Positions 26,333 to 34,832 of a DNA stretch of 64,000 nt are shown one piece after another. Each line of letters starts with the position of its first letter. The stretch's first letter is position 1. The position numbers and the translations under genes are program-made. Origin of the DNA: JACCZH01 sp963729445 (GTDB taxonomy: Bacteria > Chloroflexota > Chloroflexia > Thermomicrobiales > CFX8); the NCBI GenBank assembly GCA_963729445.1, contig CAVSNU010000002.1, positions 496,001 to 560,000 on the forward strand, in the 5' to 3' direction. Under the pieces are notes generated by a model. It was given only the letters and a program-made list of their open reading frames with translations, was not told the origin of the DNA and did not search any database.

Positions 26333-28477
26333 CTACGATCGCTTCGGCCGCCCATCCGAGGCAGTCAGCTGGGTGAGAGGCGCGAAACCCCGTTCGCGCA
26401 GGGCGCGAGTTGCCGCAGCATACAGTCGCTCTCCAGCGTCAGGCGCGTCATACGACAACGACAGCTTGCCGTCCGCCAGGATCTCGGGGTCGAGTCCGGC
26501 GTCACGCAGGGCAGCGGCGATACGCTCGCTGTCCTCGCCCTCCTCGGGCAGCAGCAGTACCGCTCGTCGCAACCAGACCCGTCGATAACCGCGGTCCCAC
26601 TCTGCCAGCGTGTAGGACACGTTCTGAGGCAGCGGACCGCCATTCTGTTTCTCAAGGTACCCAACCACCTGATCGAGGTCGATTCCGCTGGCCAACGATC
26701 TGATCAACGCCTCGGCAGTCAGTGCGTAGGTCGAAACCCGGTCGAGCGTCTGCAGCTCCGCGAACGACGAGAGATTCCACACCCTCCTGGGTGTCGGACG
26801 ATAGAGCAACACCTGAAAGTTCGCCCCGACCGCCAGTGGGGCGTCACCCAGCGACGGCAACGACGGCTCACTGCGATCCCTGGCAGTGAGCCAGCGGCCA
26901 ACGCTCGTCAGCCTCAACGCTGAGGTGCCGGTGGCGGGATGACGGCTGCGCTCGATCAACCCCAGCCAGACGCCGGCCGTTTCGAGCGTCGTCCCGATGA
27001 TCAGGGTGAGAATGCGCGCCCGGCGATCGTCGATCTCGGCCGGCACGTCCAGTGAGATCGCGAGTCGAGACTGGCCGACCGCCCCGACGTGCGCCTGCCG
27101 CAACAGGTCAGGCTCGCGCTGCAGCAAGCGCTGGATGAAGCGTTGCTCGTCGTACCAGCGCCCCTCCTCCAGCTCCCCGAGCGCGTTGAGCAGCGTCGTT
27201 CGGAAGGCCGGCCACGAGGCGCCCCAGAGGGACAGATCCACCCGCTCCCGGCCTTCGGGCCAGCTCTCGATCGTCGTCCAGGCGTGCAACATCTTCTGGG
27301 CGGCCGTACTGAAGGCGCTCTCGCGCCACCCGCGCGCCGCGCTGCCGGGTGTCGCCCTGCCGGTCTCGTCGCGGAGCACCCCCATTGACGCGCCGATTTG
27401 AGCCAGGAATGGCACGTAGCCCGTTGGCAAGTTGCCGGTGTCCGGCTCAGTCAGCCAGAGCCGCTTCTGAAAGCGACGCTCCAGCGTCCGGTCTCCCTCA
27501 ACCAGCGCTCTCCAGCGTGGCCCGCTGTACCCAACTTCCCTCAGGATTGTCAGCAGATCCCAGACTGCGGAATAGGGAGAGACCCAGCGCGGCTCGGTGA
27601 CGTCCGCATCGTCGATCTCCTGCAGATCCGGTATCTCTGGGGGCTCCGGTTTGACCGGGCTGAGGATCGCCTGCGGTATGCGCACGATCCGCGACGGACC
27701 GTGCTCGGTGTCGACATAGCCGTGCCAGAGCAGCAACGGGGTGCCCAGCTCGCGCAACACCCGCCTGCGGGCTGCAAGCTTCAGACGCGAATCACCGAAC
27801 AGGACGTCGACCGGTAACGAGCCACCAGCCACCTTGAGCCGCGCCCACAGCTCTCGCGCCGCGCCGGACAGGTTATTGATGTAGCGGCTGACGCGCTCCG
27901 GCCGCTCCAGGTTGTCGCGCACGATATTCACTAGCTCGGCGCGCGCGTGCACACCCGGTGTTACTCGTGCCCCCCACAGCGTCGCAGCTTCTTCGACCTC
28001 GGGATAGGGCACCGTTGCGAGCAGGGCTTCGAGCGACTCTTCGTTAAACTGCTGATCTGTCTGTTCCTCGTCGACCCGCTTGAGGACCATGCCGATTTCG
28101 CGGGGCAGGAACAGCTCCGGAGCACGTTTCTCGAAATGTTCTTCTGGATTGTCCGCCTCGATACTCACGATGCCGAACGCATACAGCTTCCGCAGAACCC
28201 TGTTGCTTTCGTCAATATCCAGCCCCGTCTCGGATGCAACAGTGTCCGCGGTAACCGCAGCGCCGTTGTGAGTCTCCATCATGCGAATGACAGTGCGTTC
28301 AACTTCTTCAAGCTGCTGCCAGGCGTCACGCGCCGCCCAGAGATCGGTCATCGTGCGATAGAGCGCGGCGACGTCGGCGTAGCGGTCGCGCCCATGCAGA
28401 TCGACATCCCAGAAGCGCGCAATCCGGCCCAGTTCCTCGTTAGGTCGCTCCAGGAGTCTGCCTAGCAGGTTACGCAT
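26333..28477 (-). CDS. Helicase XPB-associated (Helicase_C_3) domain protein
   Basis: This 714-residue protein has winged-helix-like segments near the N-terminus (LEEVERTVIRMMETHNG, ETGLDIDESNRVLRKL) and a long middle of unclear fold. The C-terminal region has FQVLLYRPTPRRVWNLSSF, LTAEALIRSLASGIDLDQV and LPQNVSYTLAEWDR. That C-terminal block is characteristic of the domain that accompanies XPB/Ssl2-type helicases in bacteria. No Walker motifs are present, so it is not itself a helicase. A DNA-binding partner role for an XPB-like helicase encoded elsewhere is inferred. The start ATG 28477 is the first available. Confidence 0.8.
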   Translation of the reverse strand: MRNLLGRLLERPNEELGRIARFWDVDLHGRDRYADVAALYRTMTDLWAARDAWQQLEEVERTVIRMMETHNGAAVTADTVASETGLDIDESNRVLRKLYAFGIVSIEADNPEEHFEKRAPELFLPREIGMVLKRVDEEQTDQQFNEESLEALLATVPYPEVEEAATLWGARVTPGVHARAELVNIVRDNLERPERVSRYINNLSGAARELWARLKVAGGSLPVDVLFGDSRLKLAARRRVLRELGTPLLLWHGYVDTEHGPSRIVRIPQAILSPVKPEPPEIPDLQEIDDADVTEPRWVSPYSAVWDLLTILREVGYSGPRWRALVEGDRTLERRFQKRLWLTEPDTGNLPTGYVPFLAQIGASMGVLRDETGRATPGSAARGWRESAFSTAAQKMLHAWTTIESWPEGRERVDLSLWGASWPAFRTTLLNALGELEEGRWYDEQRFIQRLLQREPDLLRQAHVGAVGQSRLAISLDVPAEIDDRRARILTLIIGTTLETAGVWLGLIERSRHPATGTSALRLTSVGRWLTARDRSEPSLPSLGDAPLAVGANFQVLLYRPTPRRVWNLSSFAELQTLDRVSTYALTAEALIRSLASGIDLDQVVGYLEKQNGGPLPQNVSYTLAEWDRGYRRVWLRRAVLLLPEEGEDSERIAAALRDAGLDPEILADGKLSLSYDAPDAGERLYAAATRALRERGFAPLTQLTASDGRPKRS

Positions 28478-28622
28478 AAGTGGACCACCTTCACGGCACG
28501 CTCAACATCGGGATCTTCCGGAGAAGAGTATCGCCTACCAACGCATCCGGCATAAAGACGCATCGAACGGCGTTATACTGCCCGATAGGCTCTAACAGTT
28601 CATCACAAGGGTAGAGAGACAC

Positions 28623-29375
28623 ATGTTAGAACACAACGCCAACGACGAGAAGCAACCCCGGCGAGTTATGGCCATAATGGCCCACCCGGACGATGTCGAG
28701 TTCATCTGCGGCGCGACCATTGCGAAATGGGCCAGCGAGGGGCAGGAGATTACCTTCGTTCTCGGCACGAGCGGAGACAAGGGCAGCGCCGATCCCTCAT
28801 TCAACAGCGAGAAACTGATGGAGACTCGTGAAGCCGAGCAGCGCGCCGCCGCGGATGTGCTGGGTGTCAAAAACGTCGCCTTCTTGAGGATGCGTGACGC
28901 TGAGCTGGTCGCCGACCTCGAAACGCGCAAGAAGATCACGCGCGTCATCCGCCAGTACAAGCCGGATGCAGTCGTGTGTCAGGATCCAACTGCCCGCTTC
29001 CAGGGCAGCTATATTCAGCACCCCGACCATCTGGCGATGGGGGAAGCCGTGCTCGCGGCCATCTACCCGTCAGCCCGCGACCGGTTGACCTTTCCCGAGC
29101 TGCTTGACGAAGGGCTCGAACCGCACAAGGTCAGCGAGGTCTACGTCGCGGCCGGTGACCAGAATGTGGACCACTTCGTCGACGTGACTGACTTTCTGGA
29201 TAAGAAGTTCGAAGCGCTCAGGGCGCACGCCAGTCAGATGGGTGAGTGGAACCCAGCCGAAATGGTGAGGCAGTGGTCCCGCGACGCGGCCGCCCTCGCC
29301 CGGCTCCGTAACTACCCCGGCGCTCAAGAGATGGAGTACGCCGAGGCATTCAAATACATCCATATCGGGTACTAG
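28623..29375 (+). CDS. PIG-L/LmbE family deacetylase
   Basis: This is a zinc-dependent N-acetyl hydrolase of the PIG-L fold, 250 residues, cytoplasmic. The metal motif AHPDDVEFICGATIAKW near residue 19 provides His-Pro-Asp-Asp, and the third ligand lies in YIQHPDHLAMGEAVL. ETREAEQRAAADVLGVKNV is a typical family helix. Members act on N-acetylglucosamine-linked lipids or thiol precursors such as mycothiol/bacillithiol intermediates, and the substrate here is open. GGGTAGAGAGACAC precedes the ATG. It diverges from the XPB-associated gene. Confidence 0.9.
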   Translation: MLEHNANDEKQPRRVMAIMAHPDDVEFICGATIAKWASEGQEITFVLGTSGDKGSADPSFNSEKLMETREAEQRAAADVLGVKNVAFLRMRDAELVADLETRKKITRVIRQYKPDAVVCQDPTARFQGSYIQHPDHLAMGEAVLAAIYPSARDRLTFPELLDEGLEPHKVSEVYVAAGDQNVDHFVDVTDFLDKKFEALRAHASQMGEWNPAEMVRQWSRDAAALARLRNYPGAQEMEYAEAFKYIHIGY

Positions 29376-29457
29376 GAGCGGTTGTCGGAAAGATTAGGTA
29401 GGCGTCGGGGCGCACTATTGAAACGTGACTTCGTGACCCGAGCATGGGGAGTGCTGT

Positions 29458-29720
29458 CCATATGCGTATGGGCGTAATGATGAGGTCGTCCTGATTGATC
29501 CGGTCATGAGGAATGCGTAGCGGCGCAATTCATTGCGCCATCTCCGGCGCCCGAGCGGACAGGCAAGGCGCAATAAATTGCGCCGCTACGAACATGGGGC
29601 CACAATTATCGGATGAATCAAGACATCTTCATAGTTACGCCCTGCCTGACCGCCTGGGTGTTGAAGAGGGCGCAATGAATTGCGCCCGTACGCAGGTTTC
29701 TCCATTCTCGGATGAAGTCG
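29458..29720. repeat. Palindromic intergenic repeat, copy R6 with a second half copy
   Basis: The full core at 29516-29590 (CGTAGCGGCGCAATTC ... GCGCCGCTACG) is preceded by a partial core and TGATTGATCCGG. It is followed by CACAATTATCGGATGAA and then a half core (29666-29692, GAGGGCGCAATGAATTGC). The order matches R2 and R4-R5, indicating that the repeats form composite units. Confidence 0.85.
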
Positions 29721-29785
29721 TCACCTTTGCGATTGCACCGCGACCCCGAGGCTTTCGCGAATCCCTGTGGGAGTATCCTGCCACC

Positions 29786-30595
29786 TTAGAGCGGCCTCTT
29801 TTTTGCGATCACCTCAAGATGCGGTTGAAGGGCCACCGGAACCCATCCAAGCGGAAGATGTCCCGCAATTTGACGGAGCGCCGCAGGACCCGGGAGCTTG
29901 GCCAGCTGCGCGCCAGTGAGGCGAGCGGCAGGAATCATCCTCGTCTCAAATCCATACCCACGAAACGTGCACCTCAACTCGCCCGGCGAAAACATCGACG
30001 GATGCCAGAAGTAACTGTCATGCATGTCGCGCAGACGATAGTACGCGTCAGCCATCAGCCGGTTGGGAGTCTTGACGAGATAGACACCGTCCGGGACCAG
30101 CACACGGCTTACTTCGGCGAGGTGCTCGTCAACGTCAGGCAGATGCTCGATCACGTCAGTCGTGATGACGACCTCGAACGCCCCGGCGTCGAAGGGCAAG
30201 CTCGACGCGTCGGCGCTGACGACCTCGATCTGCGGCAGCCGCTGGCGGATGGCTGCCAGTGTCGTCGTGGTGAAGTCAGAGAGTGTGATTCGCGTGAATC
30301 CCATACCCGCGAGCGTCATACCCAGATGGCCTCCGCCCGCGCCGAGCTCGAGGATTCGCACGTTGCGCGGTAAGCGGTCGATCGCGCGTAGGAGCCCGGT
30401 TGGCTCGTTGTAGCTGCCGTAGGTGTTTGAGCGCATGGGATACTCACGATCCAGCGCTTCATAGAACTGCTGGCGAATGCTGGCAGGAACGGCACCCTGC
30501 CGGTAGCGATCGGAGCACTCGCGGCAAAGAAACGTCCGGCCATCGAACACTCCCCGGCAGAGGAGGCAGCGCCGGCTCGACCACTCAACGACCAT
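29786..30595 (-). CDS. SAM-dependent methyltransferase with N-terminal zinc ribbon
   Basis: This 269-residue class I methyltransferase would act on an envelope glycan or lipid precursor (inference from neighbours). Two Cys pairs (RCLLCRGVF and LCRECSDRY, about residues 10-30) make a likely zinc ribbon. SAM motif I is ILELGAGGGHLGMTLAGMG, motif II is EVVSADASSLPFD, and motif III-like TTDVIEHLPDVD follows. The ATG at 30595 overlaps the stop of the lipoprotein gene by 11 bases. Zn-ribbon-tethered methyltransferases often modify sugars in O-antigen-type clusters. This is the last gene of the operon. Confidence 0.85.
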   Translation of the reverse strand: MVVEWSSRRCLLCRGVFDGRTFLCRECSDRYRQGAVPASIRQQFYEALDREYPMRSNTYGSYNEPTGLLRAIDRLPRNVRILELGAGGGHLGMTLAGMGFTRITLSDFTTTTLAAIRQRLPQIEVVSADASSLPFDAGAFEVVITTDVIEHLPDVDEHLAEVSRVLVPDGVYLVKTPNRLMADAYYRLRDMHDSYFWHPSMFSPGELRCTFRGYGFETRMIPAARLTGAQLAKLPGPAALRQIAGHLPLGWVPVALQPHLEVIAKKRPL

Positions 30596-31337
30596 CGGCA
30601 ACCTTCCTGCCCGGTATTCGCCACAGCAATAGTGCCGCGCCAGATAACCCACCGACGACGAGACCGAACAACGTCAGGAACGCCGGTCCAGCCTCCGCAA
30701 CCCTGTGCATGCCAGACTGCACGATCTCACCAAGGGCGACCTCGCGCACGTAGCGTGTGTCGAACACGATTGCACCTCCGAGCTCTTCTCCGCCGCTCAC
30801 CGCCCGCCAACCGCCATACGGAACACGTCCAGGAGTTGTGCCCACTTCGAGCCTGGAAGCATCCGGACCTTCGCCGGGAAGAAGCCGTAACACCAGCACA
30901 CGAGCTGGCTCGACAGCGGGCAGGTTCGAGAGCTCCATCTGATCGCCGGCGCGCCGGAGATCATCGATTCTCAGGTCAACCAGTGTTCTAGCCGGTTGCT
31001 CCGCGTAGGCAAGCTGCAACCGTGCACCCGTATTCCAGGCCGCGTCATCTCTGCCCCTGAGACGTAGCCCCACCCGAAGCCGGTCAAAGTTCCCACTTCG
31101 AGCGTCCTCCGGCAGACGCGACAGCCGTTCGAGATATTCTTCGGGCGTCGTGTTGGGGTCATTCTCTACGGCCAGACTGTTGCCGGGCCCGCTGATAAAG
31201 AGTTGCTCGGTGTCCTGCGTCAGCGGCATCCAGTCGATCGAGCCGTAGTCATGCGACACGGGGCTCTGCATGCCCGAGACGTGCGAGGAGCAGCTGGACA
31301 GGACCAATCCCACGAGGATGAACAACAGCACCCTCAC
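30585..31337 (-). CDS. Putative lipoprotein with C-terminal membrane anchor
   Basis: The product is 250 residues. The signal peptide (VRVLLFILVGLVL) ends in the lipobox LSSC, so the Cys near residue 16 is probably lipidated. A carboxy-terminal hydrophobic span (FLTLFGLVVGGLSGAALLLW) is followed by a basic tail. The extracytoplasmic middle contains LRLRGRDDAAWNTGA, but I recognise no family. The GTG at 31337 overlaps the upstream gene's stop as GTGA. The longer frame reaching to 32423 is an artefact of overlap with the upstream gene. It sits in a glycan operon and may be a surface accessory protein. Confidence 0.75.
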   Translation of the reverse strand: MRVLLFILVGLVLSSCSSHVSGMQSPVSHDYGSIDWMPLTQDTEQLFISGPGNSLAVENDPNTTPEEYLERLSRLPEDARSGNFDRLRVGLRLRGRDDAAWNTGARLQLAYAEQPARTLVDLRIDDLRRAGDQMELSNLPAVEPARVLVLRLLPGEGPDASRLEVGTTPGRVPYGGWRAVSGGEELGGAIVFDTRYVREVALGEIVQSGMHRVAEAGPAFLTLFGLVVGGLSGAALLLWRIPGRKVADGR

Positions 31338-32644
31338 GAGGTAGCCCCGTAGAAAAACGGCAAGAACCAGAATCCTGCCGAGATCAAAGCCCCAAGGCAG
31401 GCAATCAACGCCGGAACCAGCGCCCCGTTGCGATGGAGCCTCGCCCAGCCGCCGCAACTCATCGCGGCTAAGGCGGGATAAGCTGGCAGCATGATCCTCC
31501 CATGTGGGTGAACCATGCTGCTCGTGTTCCCAACCCACAACACAGCTATCAGTCCAATCCCGAGCAACCCCGACAGCATCAACGTCTCGTACTGGCGACC
31601 GGGCATGTTCCGGCTGTCGTCGCCCCGACGAAACACGAGCCCGATCACTGCCACCGCAACGATCGCCGCCCCAATGATCCCGATAGATATCCGTAGCCAG
31701 CCGCCGTCGTACGCGCCCCAGTAGCTTGACCAGCCGTTCAACCAGACCCGGATCAGGAATTCGCTCGCCGGGAGCGGATCGAACGGCACGACCATGTCGA
31801 GAAACGCAGAGGTGCCGCTCAGTACACCGTAGCGCGTGTAGATGAAAAGCGTCCAGAGGGCCAACACGGCGATCCCGGGGGCTGCCGCTGCTATCGCGAT
31901 AGCCGGAGTCAGGCGACGATGCCGCCGTATCAGACCCAGACCTGCCACGAGAACGCCGAGCGCAACGAGCCCCGGAGCCTTCGACACGATCGCTGCCGCG
32001 ACAATGAGTCCTGCCAGCAACGCTTTGCGCGTACCCGGACGGTCGACGAGCCGCAAGGTCGCCAGGAGCCCAACACTGATCAACGTGGCCACCAGGAGAT
32101 CGTTGTTCACCCGGCCGGCCGCCTCGGCAGCGGCCGGAATTGCACCGGCGATGAGCGCCGCGCTGAACGGCACCCAGATGTTCCCACCCGAAAACCAACG
32201 CCGGGCAAGCGCCCAGGCCGTTGCCGCAAAGACCCCCAGCAGCCCGACACCCATCGAGCGTGCCAGGTAGAGCGCAGGTAACGCGCGATCGCCCGCCGGC
32301 AGAGTCAGCGGCGCGATCGCCGCATAATACAGGGGCGGTTGATAACCCTCGAACGAGCGTCCTTCGAGGCCCATCTCCTTCGGGTCGGTGGACGATGGCC
32401 TGCCGATCTGAAACACGCTCCACCTGTCGGTGTCGACCGCGCTCTGTATCACGGCAGGCTCGACGCTCTCATCCAGCCTCGGTATCCGGAGTTCGTCACG
32501 CAACTTCAGGGCATAGTCCAGGTGCTGCTCCTCGTCGAAGAGGTCCCAGGGCGGAATCGCGACCGCGTAAAACGCGCCGTGCAGCAACACCAGCAGCATC
32601 GCGGCTGCAAACCAGTGTCGTGGATTGCGTTCAGGTCCGCTCAC
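31334..32644 (-). CDS. Membrane GT-C-type glycosyltransferase-like protein (ArnT/PMT or DUF2142-like)
   Basis: This 436-residue polytopic protein has about ten hydrophobic segments. After the first span comes the acidic loop AIPPWDLFDEEQHLDYALKL, where polyprenol-sugar-using GT-C enzymes place catalytic Asp/Glu. A further loop holds SFEGYQPPLYYAAIAPLTL, the typical YQPPLYY motif. Such proteins transfer sugars from polyprenyl phosphate on the outer membrane face. The sugar and acceptor cannot be told. It overlaps its neighbours by 4 and 14 bases in the minus-strand operon. Confidence 0.8.
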   Translation of the reverse strand: MSGPERNPRHWFAAAMLLVLLHGAFYAVAIPPWDLFDEEQHLDYALKLRDELRIPRLDESVEPAVIQSAVDTDRWSVFQIGRPSSTDPKEMGLEGRSFEGYQPPLYYAAIAPLTLPAGDRALPALYLARSMGVGLLGVFAATAWALARRWFSGGNIWVPFSAALIAGAIPAAAEAAGRVNNDLLVATLISVGLLATLRLVDRPGTRKALLAGLIVAAAIVSKAPGLVALGVLVAGLGLIRRHRRLTPAIAIAAAAPGIAVLALWTLFIYTRYGVLSGTSAFLDMVVPFDPLPASEFLIRVWLNGWSSYWGAYDGGWLRISIGIIGAAIVAVAVIGLVFRRGDDSRNMPGRQYETLMLSGLLGIGLIAVLWVGNTSSMVHPHGRIMLPAYPALAAMSCGGWARLHRNGALVPALIACLGALISAGFWFLPFFYGATS

Positions 32645-33902
32645 GTGGCCGCCAGATCAAAGGCTTCAATATCAGCCAGGCCATCCAGAACGAGACCGCG
32701 GTCAGCACCGAGCGGAAAGCGCCGAAGAACAGGCGTGGCTCAATCTGTCCGGCAATCGCCTCGTAGGGATCCGGCAGGCTGGCCGTTCGATCGCCGAGCA
32801 GTGGCTGCAGCAAGTCCCAGGTCGTCCAGGAGCCCCATTGGGCGAAGTACACGAGCAGGCAGATGATCTGAATAGCGTGGTATACGAGCATCCGGCGCGA
32901 ATCGGGAATCGTCAGCGCCAGGAACGGCACCAGCCAGATCGAGTAGTGCGGGTGAAAGAAGGTCAACGCGAACAGCACGAGAAACACAGCCGCGCTCACC
33001 CGGGGGAACTCGTCCGGCACCATGCCTCGCTCGCTCAGCCAAAGCGCACCGAGCGTGTAGATCACCGGAAAAAAGAAAATCGAATCGTCGAAGCGCAGGT
33101 ACACCCCGGCATCCAGCCAGTTCTGGAAATGCAGATGCGTGTCAAGAATGCTCAGCGTGGGACTCCGCCCCGCCACCGCGATCCCGGCGACTTCAACGAG
33201 GGCGACCATCGCGAGCAGGAATCCGACCGCAAACGCCAGTTGCCGCCGATTACGCTTATAGGCCAGGAGAAAGAACGGCACCAGCACCACCGGGAAGAAT
33301 CGCGTCAGGGTTGCCAGTCCGAACAGCGCCAGCGCCGTCAACCTCCGCACATCGGTTGCCTGCCGCACCGCAACAAGCCCGGCCAACACCATTAGGATGG
33401 CCAGAACGTCATGGCGTCCATAGATCGCCGTGGCGTAGATCACCAGCGGATTCAACAGCCAGAATGCCGTCGCCGCGAAGCGTCGAGCCGGCTCGACGAG
33501 CAGGCCAATCATGTAGGCGCACGCCAGGTCAGCCACGACATAGGGCAGCTTCATCAGGAAAATAAGACGGTAGAGATGGTCGTAGGCGAGGAAACGGCTG
33601 TAGTCCTCAGGACTCGCGCCCACTCCGGCAATCGACGCGGTGTCGGACCAGATCCCGGCACTATCCGGCAGCAGTGGGCGAATCAGAAAGAGCCAGACGT
33701 TGTGCAAACCCTGCACCAGAAACTGTGCCGTCCAGCCAAACCACTCGCCGTGATAGGCCGCCTCAGCTGCGCGCGAGTAGATCTGGTAGGCATCGAAGTG
33801 CATGGTAAACGGCATCACGACGACCCGGATCAGGATCGCGACAACCCAGAGCAGCGCGAGCCGACGGGTGCAGGGATCTTGCAGCCGTGCCATGATGTTC
33901 AT
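32631..33902 (-). CDS. Membrane glycosyltransferase-like protein (GT87/DUF2029 type)
   Basis: This 423-residue multi-span protein has an early extracytoplasmic motif VVMPFTMHFDAYQIYSRAA, typical of mannosyltransferase-like GT87/GT39 families with a catalytic Asp after the first span. The later loop LAYDHLYRLIFLMKLPYVV and the aromatic region FFHPHYSIWLVPFLAL fit GT87. It starts in a four-base overlap with the YbhN-like gene (33899-33902) and ends overlapping the next glycosyltransferase-like gene by 14 bases. A role in building a lipid-linked or surface mannan-like polymer is inferred from family and context. Confidence 0.8.
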   Translation of the reverse strand: MNIMARLQDPCTRRLALLWVVAILIRVVVMPFTMHFDAYQIYSRAAEAAYHGEWFGWTAQFLVQGLHNVWLFLIRPLLPDSAGIWSDTASIAGVGASPEDYSRFLAYDHLYRLIFLMKLPYVVADLACAYMIGLLVEPARRFAATAFWLLNPLVIYATAIYGRHDVLAILMVLAGLVAVRQATDVRRLTALALFGLATLTRFFPVVLVPFFLLAYKRNRRQLAFAVGFLLAMVALVEVAGIAVAGRSPTLSILDTHLHFQNWLDAGVYLRFDDSIFFFPVIYTLGALWLSERGMVPDEFPRVSAAVFLVLFALTFFHPHYSIWLVPFLALTIPDSRRMLVYHAIQIICLLVYFAQWGSWTTWDLLQPLLGDRTASLPDPYEAIAGQIEPRLFFGAFRSVLTAVSFWMAWLILKPLIWRPRERT

Positions 33903-34832
33903 CGCGGGTCACCTGAGGGCCGCACCGCGCGGATGGCCAGCAACGAGAGCGGCAACGCGGCCACCAGCAACACACGCTGGAGCACGGCCAGTCCGAGCAA
34001 CCCTGCTGCGCTCACCCCGGTCACCCCCGCGAGCGCCACCATCGTCGCCTCGCGCACCCCGACCCCGCCCGGTATCGGGGCGAGCTGCCCCGCGAGCAGG
34101 GGCAATGTGCTCAGTGCCAGCACGGTCGTCAGATCAACCGGCAGATGGAGAGCCCAGAGCAAGACCCAGACAACCGCCACCTGCGCCAGCCAGTACAGCA
34201 GCGTCAAGCTCGCCACCGTCCCCCAACTCACCTCATTGCGCACCTGCTCAAACGCTCCGCGCATCCGTTCAAAAACACGCACGATACGCGCGCGGCCGGC
34301 GATCCCAAGAACGGCCACACCGAGCATGGCTATCACGATCCCGACCAGCGGAGACGGCAGCCAGCCGCCCAGGGACAACAATTCCGAAAAGCGCGCCGGC
34401 CCAATGTACAGCACGACTAGTGCCGAGCTACCCACGAGCAGCAGGAAATCCAGCCCTTGCTCTAATGCAATGGCCACCAGCGATCTGCCCACAGGGATGC
34501 GCTCGGCGCGGTTCGCCAGGATTGCCTTGGCCGGCGCGCCCAGGAAACCGGGCGTCGCGTAGTTGATCAGCGACGCGCTGACCGTCAGTCCCGCCGCCGT
34601 GCCGGCTGCCATCGTGTGTCCGAGCCCATCCATCACCACGCGCCAGCGCCAGGCGTGGATCACTGGCAGTGCCATCCCGATAACGATGACGCCGATCAAA
34701 ATGGCAGATCCGCGCCTCGGACAGACTGGCCCAGGCGTTCGCTGCCTGACCGGACAGCCACAACGCGAGCAGAGCAGCCGCCAAGCCGACCCAGAATGCA
34801 ACCGGTACAACGAGCCGCGAGCGATCGGTCAC
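33899..34832 (-). pseudogene. YbhN/AglD-like (lysylphosphatidylglycerol synthase TM region) protein, one-base frameshift
   Basis: This integral membrane protein of the UPF0104/YbhN family is probably involved in lipid or glycolipid trafficking. The N-terminus from GTG 34832 reads LVVPVAFWVGLAAALLALW and continues to NAWASLSEA. The rest, in the next frame, runs from ILIGVIVIGMALPVIHAWRW through SLINYATPGFLGAPAKAI to the end, with the family's later PIPGGVGVREATMVAL. The two join if one base near 34705-34718 is removed. The GTGA overlap with the upstream glycosyltransferase shows tight operon packing. It is likely functional if the indel is a sequence error. Confidence 0.8.

Noticed and set aside
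29513..30373. 286-codon plus-strand open frame through a repeat copy
   Set aside because: Its start is translated repeat (GAINCAATN-type) and the rest is antisense to the methyltransferase.
31338..32423. N-terminal extension of the lipoprotein gene to 612 residues
   Set aside because: The extra part is a shadow of the upstream glycosyltransferase gene. The lipoprotein signal and a GTGA overlap fix the start at 31337.
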